Below are positions 6,716-12,016 of a stretch of DNA of 12,016 bases, one piece after another. The notes under the pieces are model-generated. The model had not been told where the DNA came from. It was given only the letters and a program-made list of their open reading frames with translations, and did no database searches. How positions within the stretch are numbered: position 1 is the first letter of the stretch; each line of letters starts with the position of its first letter. Position numbers and translations under genes: made by a program. Source of the DNA: CAYZUC01 sp964481705. Its GTDB lineage: Bacteria; Bacillota; Clostridia; Lachnospirales; Lachnospiraceae. Where the stretch lies: positions 1 to 12,016 of the forward strand of contig CAYZUC010000084.1 of NCBI GenBank assembly GCA_964481705.1. The letters are read 5' to 3'.

Positions 6716-7828
6716 TTATAATTTATCAGCCCAGTTACAAATAGCTTCCGTGATTCGTTCCGATGCATGACCGTCTCCATAAGGATTGACCGATTTCGCC
6801 ATCGAATCGTACTCATCCTTATCATTTAAAAGAAGCATGGTCTGAACGTAAATCACATCTTCATCAACTCCTACAACCCGGACAGTCCCGGCCTCGACGG
6901 CCTCCGGTCGTTCCGTTTCTGTCCGCATAACCAGTACCGGTACTCCAAGGCTTGGTGCCTCCTCCTGTAAACCACCGGAATCCGTAAGCACAAGCGTACT
7001 TGCTGCCATCAGATTGTGCATATCCTCTACATCAATGGGGTCAATCAGGTGCACACGCTCTACCTGCCCCAATAGCTCATGAACCGGTCCCGATACAGCC
7101 GGATTCATATGAACCGGATAAACGATCTCAACATCACTGACATCCTCTGAGATTCTCTTGATCGCATTACAAATCTGTCTTAGTGGTTCCCCAAGATTCT
7201 CTCTTCGATGTGCGGTAACCAGTATAACCCGTTTATTCTGAAAATCCAAAGCCTGTAAGGTTTCGTTTTTATAACTGTAATCCTTCACTACCGTGGTAGC
7301 AAAAGCATCAATTACCGTATTTCCTGTCACAAAAATGGAACCATTTACATTCTCTCTTTTTAAATTCGCTTCATTTCGTGCAGTCGGTGCAAAATGTAAC
7401 TCGGCTATTCTTCCTGTCAGACTCCTATTCATTTCCTCCGGGTAAGGGGAATACTTATCATAGGTTCGAAGTCCTGCCTCGACATGACCTACCGGAATCT
7501 TCTGATAAAAAGCCGCCAAAGATACCGCAAAGGAGGTGGTTGTATCTCCATGCACCAATACTAAGTCCGGCTTCTCCTTTCTCAATATCTCTTCCATTCC
7601 TTCCAGAATATCCGTTGTGATGGTAGTCAATGTCTGGGATGGTCTCATGATATCGAGGTTATATTTTGCTTCGACATGAAAGATGTCCATGACCTGTTTT
7701 AACATTTGACGATGCTGACCCGTCAGACAGACAATACTTTCAATCTGTTTATGACATTCCAGTTCCTTCACCAGTGGGCACATCTTAATTGCCTCTGGTC
7801 TGGTTCCAAAAACACTCATAACTTTCAT
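6716..7828 (-). CDS. wecB: UDP-N-acetylglucosamine 2-epimerase (non-hydrolysing)
   Basis: Interconverts UDP-GlcNAc and UDP-ManNAc in the cytoplasm, supplying ManNAc-type residues for surface glycans. With the ATG at 7826-7828 the protein has 370 residues. The known active-site positions fall at the E. coli WecB numbers: Arg10 in FGTRPEAIK, Asp95 in HGDTTTS, Glu117 in HVEAGLRT and Glu131 in PYPEEMNR. The catalytic His is in TAHRREN (His207), and the UDP-binding region DSGGLQEEA and TERPE follow. That match, plus AGGA 6 bases upstream, favours this start over an in-frame GTG at 7855 that would add nine residues. No ManNAc dehydrogenase (wecC type) is evident, since the one dehydrogenase here fits UDP-glucose better. 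It lies between the glycosyltransferase and the response regulator. Confidence 0.96.
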   Translation of the reverse strand: MKVMSVFGTRPEAIKMCPLVKELECHKQIESIVCLTGQHRQMLKQVMDIFHVEAKYNLDIMRPSQTLTTITTDILEGMEEILRKEKPDLVLVHGDTTTSFAVSLAAFYQKIPVGHVEAGLRTYDKYSPYPEEMNRSLTGRIAELHFAPTARNEANLKRENVNGSIFVTGNTVIDAFATTVVKDYSYKNETLQALDFQNKRVILVTAHRRENLGEPLRQICNAIKRISEDVSDVEIVYPVHMNPAVSGPVHELLGQVERVHLIDPIDVEDMHNLMAASTLVLTDSGGLQEEAPSLGVPVLVMRTETERPEAVEAGTVRVVGVDEDVIYVQTMLLLNDKDEYDSMAKSVNPYGDGHASERITEAICNWADKL

Positions 7829-7864
7829 AAATGATCCTATCTGCGCTTCTTTCACGCCATCCCG

Positions 7865-8581
7865 TTAGGAAAATAAGTTGTATTTGATAATACAGTAAAT
7901 TGCACGGAAACCGTCTTTTACTCCAATCTTCTTTCCTTCATTATAGGAACGTGGATAGTAAGAAATCGGTATCTCGTATATCTTGCATCTTTTCTTTGCA
8001 ATCTTTGCCGTTACTTCTGGTTCAAATCCAAAACGATTCTCTTTAATGGTTATCGACTGAATCACTTCTCTACGGAACATTTTGTAACAGGTCTCCATAT
8101 CCGTTAACGCCAAATCGGAGAATAAATTTGACATTAGTGTCAGAAACTTATTGCCTGCACTGTGATAAAATCTCTTAATCATATATTTCTCACCACGTGC
8201 ATATCTGGAACCATATACAACATCTGCATCTGCGCGACCCTTGATAAATGGCTCCAATAGTTTTACGAAGTCTTTGGGATCATATTCCAAATCGGCATCC
8301 TGAACGATTACCACATCACCGGTAGCTGCGCGAAAACCATCACGTAATGCTGCTCCCTTTCCCTTATTAACCTTATGGAATAACACCTTCTCAACAGTAG
8401 GTGCTATCTCATTCTTTAACAGCTCACGACATCCATCCGTGGAATAATCATCCACTATGATGATCTCGGTATTCGGTACTCCACAGTCACGAACTGCACT
8501 TATAACTGTCTTGATTGTGTCCTTTTCATTGTAACAGGGAATAATTACAGATAACTTGATATCTTCCAGTGTTTTGTTCAT
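7865..8581 (-). CDS. Family 2 glycosyltransferase, polyprenyl-phosphate sugar synthase-like
   Basis: A GT-A fold, inverting-type sugar transferase acting on the cytoplasmic side of the membrane. Read from the ATG at 8579-8581 it has 238 residues. It contains KLSVIIPCYNEKDTI at the N terminus, VDDYSTDG (Asp44-Asp45) and the metal/nucleotide-binding DAD motif in VQDADLEYDP (Asp95-Asp97). The region GSRYARGEKYMIKRFYHSAG and the following NRFGFEPEVTAK segment resemble dolichol/undecaprenyl-phosphate sugar synthases. No C-terminal membrane segments are present, so it is the soluble, short form. Donor and acceptor cannot be assigned. GGAG lies 5 bases before this ATG. An in-frame GTG at 8662 would add 27 residues not typical of the family. 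It sits between the UDP-xylose synthase and wecB genes. Confidence 0.92.
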   Translation of the reverse strand: MNKTLEDIKLSVIIPCYNEKDTIKTVISAVRDCGVPNTEIIIVDDYSTDGCRELLKNEIAPTVEKVLFHKVNKGKGAALRDGFRAATGDVVIVQDADLEYDPKDFVKLLEPFIKGRADADVVYGSRYARGEKYMIKRFYHSAGNKFLTLMSNLFSDLALTDMETCYKMFRREVIQSITIKENRFGFEPEVTAKIAKKRCKIYEIPISYYPRSYNEGKKIGVKDGFRAIYCIIKYNLFS

Positions 8582-8674
8582 TTTTTCTCCATTCCTGCGC
8601 ATCCTTCGATCTCTCGTCATCCTATTACCTTTCTCAGGAATCGTGAGCAGAATCTGTGGCACTCTATCTATAAC

Positions 8675-9607
8675 TTAAACAAATTTCTTAAAATACTCTA
8701 TCGTTGGTTTTAAGCCCTCTTCAAGGGAAATCTTAGGCTCCCAGCCCAATTCCTTCTTGGCCAGATCAATCACAGGCTTTCTTTGCATCGGGTCGTCAGA
8801 CGGAAGCGGTGCATAGATAATCTTGGATTGAGATCCTGTCATTTCAATAACCTTTTCTGCGAGCTGAAGTATCGTAAACTCTCCGGGATTACCAATATTG
8901 ACCGGTCCTGTGAAACCATCACGGGAATTCATTAATCGAATCATTCCCTCAATCAGATCATCGACATAGCAAAAGCTTCTGGTCTGTCCGCCATCACCAT
9001 AAACCGTAATGTCTTCGCCTCGTAATGCCTGCATGATAAAGTTGGATACCACTCGTCCATCGTTTGGATTCATATTGGGTCCATAGGTATTGAAAATACG
9101 CATAACTTTGATATCTACGTTATGCTGTCTGTGATAATCAAAGAATAAAGTCTCAGCAACACGCTTTCCTTCATCATAGCAGGAGCGAATACCAATCGTA
9201 TTAACACAGCCACGATAGGATTCCGGCTGCGGATGAACCTCTGGGTCACCATATACTTCGCTGGTACTGGCCTGAAGGATCCTTCCATTCACTCGCTTTG
9301 CAAGACCGAGCATATTAAGCGCGCCATACACGCTGGTCTTTGTCGTCTTGATCGGATTGTACTGATAATGAATCGGACTCGCCGGACATGCTAGATTATA
9401 TATCTGATCCACCTCTACATAGAGCGGATTCGTCACATCATGACGAATAAATTCGAAATAAGGATTTGTCATCAAATGACGAATATTATCTTTACTTCCG
9501 GTGAACAAGTTATCAACACAAATGACGTCATTGCCCTCATTTAGCAGTCTCTCACACAAATGAGAACCTAAAAAGCCTGCGCCTCCGGATACCAAAACTC
9601 TCTTCAT
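8675..9607 (-). CDS. UDP-glucuronate decarboxylase (UDP-xylose synthase)
   Basis: A short-chain dehydrogenase/reductase that converts UDP-glucuronate to UDP-xylose through an NAD-bound 4-keto intermediate. The 310-residue protein has the nucleotide-binding GGAGFLGSHL (8-17). The block NLACPASPIHYQYNPIKTTK is highly characteristic of UXS enzymes. It also has STSEVYGDPEVHPQPE, the catalytic Tyr-x3-Lys in SCYDEGKR, and RIFNTYGPNM. UXS proteins usually have YWG and NPIG where this one has YRG and NTIG, small departures near the active site. The ATG overlaps the TAA of ugd by one base (TAATG), and GGAG lies 10 bases upstream. Ugd, which makes UDP-glucuronate, is directly upstream, so the two form a complete UDP-glucose to UDP-xylose route. 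dTDP-glucose dehydratase is a less likely reading. Confidence 0.95.
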   Translation of the reverse strand: MKRVLVSGGAGFLGSHLCERLLNEGNDVICVDNLFTGSKDNIRHLMTNPYFEFIRHDVTNPLYVEVDQIYNLACPASPIHYQYNPIKTTKTSVYGALNMLGLAKRVNGRILQASTSEVYGDPEVHPQPESYRGCVNTIGIRSCYDEGKRVAETLFFDYHRQHNVDIKVMRIFNTYGPNMNPNDGRVVSNFIMQALRGEDITVYGDGGQTRSFCYVDDLIEGMIRLMNSRDGFTGPVNIGNPGEFTILQLAEKVIEMTGSQSKIIYAPLPSDDPMQRKPVIDLAKKELGWEPKISLEEGLKPTIEYFKKFV

Positions 9608-10935
9608 TACTCATTAACTCCAATCTGGAAATACTCAAAACCAAGTTTGTTCATTTTCTCTTTATCAAATAAGTTACGTCCGTCGAATAGAACTGCATTC
9701 TTCAGATCCTTTTTAATCTCATCAAAATCGGGACTACGGAACTCCTTCCATTCCGTAACCAGAATCAGTGCATCTGCTCCCTTAATTGCATCATACTTGC
9801 TCTCCACATAGGTAATTTTGTCATTTCCCTTCAGATAGCAGGTCTTTGCTTCACGAACTGCCTGAGGATCGTATGCTAAGATATGTGCTCCGCGAGAGGT
9901 AAGCTCTTTTACAATTTCCACCGATGGTGCCTGACGCATGTCATCGGTATCGGGCTTGAAGGCTAGTCCCCAAAGTCCAAACGTCATACCTGTCAAATCC
10001 TCACCAAAACGCTTTACGACTTTCTGAGGTATTACACGCTTCTGCTCGAAATTAACTTTTTCCACTGCCTGCAATATCTTTGCTTCATAACCAAATACAT
10101 GGCTGGTATTAATCAAAGCCTGTACATCCTTGGGGAAACAGCTTCCGCCGTAACCACATCCCGGGTAAATAAAAGAATAACCAATACGACGGTCACTTCC
10201 GATACCAATACGAACCTTATTCACATCTGCTCCAACACGCTCACAAATATTTGAAATCTCATTCATAAAAGAAATCTTTGTTGCAAGCATTGCATTCGCA
10301 GTATATTTTGTCATCTCTGCACTGGCAATGTCCATTGCGATAAAATTCTCAGCAGTACGGATATAAGGTGCATACAGCTCACGCATCACATCCTCTGCTT
10401 CTTTTGACTCTGTACCAATTACAATTCGATCCGGTCTGGTACTGTCCTCAATCGCGGTTCCTTCCTTCAGGAACTCAGGATTAGAAATCATATCAAAGGT
10501 CAAGTCACTCTTTCTAGTATCCAGCTCCTTCTGAATCGTCGCTGCAACCTTAGCTGCTGTTCCTACCGGAACGGTAGATTTATCCACTACATACATATGA
10601 TGCTGCATGTACTTACCTATATCGGATGCAACGGAAAGTACGTATTGTAAATCTGCGCTGCCATCCTCACCCATCGGCGTACCAACAGCTATAAACACAA
10701 CTGTTGCTTCTTTTAAGGCTTCCTGTATTTTTGTCGTAAAGAATAAGCTTTTATTTCTTCTGTTAATCTGGACAAGCTCTTCTAGTCCAGGCTCGAAAAT
10801 CGGAATGATACCCGCTTCCAGGCTCTTGATTTTCTCTTCATTTACATCGACACACCATACCTTATTTCCCATATCGGCAAAGCATGTACCACTAACAAGT
10901 CCTACATAACCGGTACCAACAACTGCTATTCTCAT
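9607..10935 (-). CDS. ugd: UDP-glucose 6-dehydrogenase
   Basis: Oxidises UDP-glucose to UDP-glucuronate with two NAD. The 442-residue protein has the expected three parts. The N-terminal NAD-binding fold shows GTGYVGLVSGTCFADMG (7-23). The central domain has ISNPEFLKEGTAIED (150-164), Lys210 in MTKYTANAMLATK, and the catalytic cysteine Cys266 with Asp270 in GCGYGGSCFPKD. The C-terminal UDP-binding domain has GLAFKPDTDDMRQAPS and FDGRNLF. The ATG is preceded by GGAGGA at 5-6 bases, a strong site. It is the first gene of the six-gene unit, with its own promoter and a palindrome in the leader, and its stop codon overlaps the UXS start. A UDP-ManNAc dehydrogenase is the main alternative within the superfamily, but the UXS neighbour favours UDP-glucose. 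Confidence 0.96.
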   Translation of the reverse strand: MRIAVVGTGYVGLVSGTCFADMGNKVWCVDVNEEKIKSLEAGIIPIFEPGLEELVQINRRNKSLFFTTKIQEALKEATVVFIAVGTPMGEDGSADLQYVLSVASDIGKYMQHHMYVVDKSTVPVGTAAKVAATIQKELDTRKSDLTFDMISNPEFLKEGTAIEDSTRPDRIVIGTESKEAEDVMRELYAPYIRTAENFIAMDIASAEMTKYTANAMLATKISFMNEISNICERVGADVNKVRIGIGSDRRIGYSFIYPGCGYGGSCFPKDVQALINTSHVFGYEAKILQAVEKVNFEQKRVIPQKVVKRFGEDLTGMTFGLWGLAFKPDTDDMRQAPSVEIVKELTSRGAHILAYDPQAVREAKTCYLKGNDKITYVESKYDAIKGADALILVTEWKEFRSPDFDEIKKDLKNAVLFDGRNLFDKEKMNKLGFEYFQIGVNE

Positions 10936-10952
10936 TTCTATCCTCCGTGCTA

Positions 10953-10969
10953 AATCAATATATTTGATT
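10953..10969. promoter_or_regulatory. Palindrome in the ugd leader, possible operator
   Basis: AATCAA (10953-10958) and TTGATT (10964-10969) form a perfect 6-bp inverted repeat around the 5-base spacer TATAT. It lies between the predicted transcription start (near 10976) and the ugd ribosome binding site, where a bound repressor could block early elongation. It is AT-rich, so it would be a weak RNA hairpin. No regulator is assigned, and it could be chance. Confidence 0.35.
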
Positions 10970-10982
10970 CATACCGCATTCT

Positions 10983-11012
10983 ATTATACTGTATTTCCAC
11001 CTATTTGTTCAA
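10983..11012 (-). promoter_or_regulatory. Sigma-A promoter for the ugd-UXS-GT2-wecB-regulator-kinase unit
   Basis: On the minus strand TATAAT (10983-10988) is preceded by an 18-base spacer and TTGAAC (11007-11012). The predicted start near 10976 gives a leader of about 41 bases before ugd. No convincing terminator separates it from the lipoprotein gene, so readthrough from upstream is also possible. No other comparable promoter was noticed in the short gaps between genes of this unit. Confidence 0.75.
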
Positions 11013-11042
11013 TGCTTTTCCGCTCTAAAATCATGGTCGGAA

Positions 11043-11804
11043 TCATTTTCCCTTTAAATCCGTTATGATAAATCCAAATTTGGAATCTTTGTTGCTCTCA
11101 AGGACATAATCAATATGATACATGGTGTCACGTTTTTTGGATGTGTCATAATCAAACATTGTATAATCGACCGATACTGTCCACTGATGATTACCCATGT
11201 CCTTTACTTCAATAATATCGTAAACAGGTGCAGATAACCCCCAGTCTCCTACGTTGACCTCAATGCCTCCATCCGTGCCCTCGTGAGTCAGATAATTGCC
11301 GTACTTTCCTGTGTCATCTAATCCTGCACTCTCAAAGGTCTTGCCAAAATAGTCTTTGCTCCAACGATTCATAATCTCACGGCTGATCGTATAAATTCCG
11401 TTCATTTCATCATAAGGAATATCCGTTGCACTGTTCTGTTCCGATAGAGCAATCGCTTCACCAACCATCGGCAATGCTTCCTGCATAGTGAGTCCCTCAA
11501 CAGCAACTGGTTCGCTTGTATACAAAAGCGCTGCCCAATTAATCGTACTATCCAGTATTTCTTTCAGTTTTGCATCCGAAGGAGCCTCCATATCGCCAGC
11601 ATCAATATCACCTGCGTCAATATCACCTGTTTCTACATCCTCTGTTTCTACATCCTCTGTCTTTACATCTCCTACCTTTACGTCACCGGTTTCTACTTTT
11701 TCTTCATCGACTCCAGATGCTCCCTTGCTCTGGCATGCGGTCAAACAAAGCATGCTGATTGTTATCAATAATACTCTTTTTAGATTTTTACTGTTTTTTC
11801 TCAT
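11043..11804 (-). CDS. Secreted lipoprotein of unknown function with pentapeptide repeat linker
   Basis: A 253-residue predicted lipoprotein. A positively charged, hydrophobic signal peptide ends in the lipobox LTAC, with the lipidated Cys at 24. It should therefore be anchored on the outer face of the membrane. Residues 37-71 are seven five-residue units (VETGD, VKVGD, VKTED, VETED, VETGD, IDAGD, IDAGD), a highly acidic, probably disordered spacer. The remaining domain (about 78-253) has a helical first part and a Trp/Tyr/Asp-rich, probably beta-rich second part ending in FGFIITDLKGK. I do not recognise a named family. The ATG follows AGGAG at 6-7 bases, and a promoter lies about 80 bases upstream. 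It is 107 bases before ugd, which makes a link to the surface-polysaccharide genes possible but unproven. Confidence 0.9.
   Translation of the reverse strand: MRKNSKNLKRVLLITISMLCLTACQSKGASGVDEEKVETGDVKVGDVKTEDVETEDVETGDIDAGDIDAGDMEAPSDAKLKEILDSTINWAALLYTSEPVAVEGLTMQEALPMVGEAIALSEQNSATDIPYDEMNGIYTISREIMNRWSKDYFGKTFESAGLDDTGKYGNYLTHEGTDGGIEVNVGDWGLSAPVYDIIEVKDMGNHQWTVSVDYTMFDYDTSKKRDTMYHIDYVLESNKDSKFGFIITDLKGK
11592..11696 (-). repeat. 15-bp tandem repeat encoding xxxGD/xxxED pentapeptides
   Basis: Seven 15-bp units in frame within the lipoprotein gene, encoding residues 37-71. Neighbouring units are nearly identical at DNA level, for example the two GTAGAAACAG-type and the two IDAGD units. 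Gain or loss of one unit would keep the reading frame, so length polymorphism of the stalk between strains is likely. Confidence 0.9.
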
Positions 11805-11882
11805 CTTGTTCTCCTAACATATCCATTTGACTTGAATGGTTATTACTATCTCCTCAAAGTTTTACAGATGTTCATGGGTTTT

Positions 11883-11911
11883 ATTCTATACCAATGGGAT
11901 TTTTTTGTCCA
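11883..11911 (-). promoter_or_regulatory. Sigma-A promoter for the lipoprotein gene
   Basis: On the minus strand TAGAAT (11883-11888) and TGGACA (11906-11911) are separated by exactly 17 bases, and each matches five of six consensus positions. The predicted start is near 11876. The leader of about 70 bases carries a small CCATT (11823-11827)/AATGG (11835-11839) hairpin of unknown relevance before the ribosome binding site. Confidence 0.6.
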
Positions 11912-12016
11912 TGTTATATTGTCTCTCCCCCAAAAAGCAGGCAGCACTGCAATCTCTGTCATAGCATCCTTCATCTTGTTTACGATTGTGTCTAACTGCT
12001 TTATTTAAATTATATA

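Noticed and set aside
11013..11042. Terminator between the lipoprotein gene and ugd
   Set aside because: Only a 5-bp TTCCG/CGGAA pairing with a long loop and no T-run is visible, so readthrough into ugd cannot be excluded.
11488..11817. 109-codon plus-strand open frame rich in Ser/Pro repeats
   Set aside because: It is the antisense of the lipoprotein gene's repeat and signal peptide. The lipoprotein has the lipobox, ribosome binding site and promoter.
11932..11950. Possible terminator GCAG-TGCTGC-CTGC followed by five T on the minus strand
   Set aside because: The stem is only 4 bp. It could end a gene beyond the right edge, but the evidence is too weak to list.
11846..11974. 42-codon minus-strand open frame upstream of the lipoprotein gene (MKDAMTEIAVLPAFWG...)
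   Set aside because: It overlaps the predicted lipoprotein promoter, has no ribosome binding site and matches nothing recognised. It could be a remnant, but that is not supported.

Overview
The window looks like chromosomal DNA of a low-to-moderate GC Clostridia, most likely a member of the Lachnospiraceae. This is inferred from several things: strong GGAG-type ribosome binding sites, GTG and TTG starts, sigma-A promoters, an AgrC-like GHKL kinase paired with a LytTR regulator, and a DUF4080-type B12-binding radical SAM protein. All ten supported genes lie on the minus strand, so transcription runs from high to low coordinates.

Layout in transcription order. (A) 11043-11804 encodes a secreted lipoprotein of unknown function with a slippage-prone pentapeptide repeat, and it has its own promoter. 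(B) A second promoter at about 10983-11012 starts a six-gene unit: ugd (UDP-glucose dehydrogenase), a UDP-glucuronate decarboxylase (UDP-xylose synthase), a family 2 glycosyltransferase, wecB (UDP-GlcNAc 2-epimerase), a LytTR response regulator and a GHKL histidine kinase. A perfect-stem terminator at 4481-4515 ends the unit. (C) A third promoter directly abuts that terminator. It starts a translationally coupled trio: an O-antigen ligase/polymerase-like membrane protein, a B12-binding radical SAM protein and endonuclease III (nth). The last two junctions are 4-nt stop/start overlaps. (D) 1-465 has no credible gene. It holds an approximately 164-bp tandem repeat with two near-identical copies and a decayed third, and it may continue past the left edge.

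Taken together, B and the first gene of C look like part of a cell-surface polysaccharide locus. UDP-glucose would be oxidised to UDP-glucuronate and decarboxylated to UDP-xylose, UDP-GlcNAc would be epimerised to UDP-ManNAc, a cytoplasmic GT2 would move a sugar, and a polytopic polymerase/ligase would assemble or transfer the glycan. The two-component system at the end of the sugar-nucleotide unit would tie surface sugar supply to an external signal. No signal-peptide gene (agrD/agrB type) is present in the window. The most unusual features are the left-edge repeat array, the regulator pair inside the sugar-nucleotide operon, and the tight coupling of a DNA-repair enzyme and a radical SAM protein to a polysaccharide polymerase.
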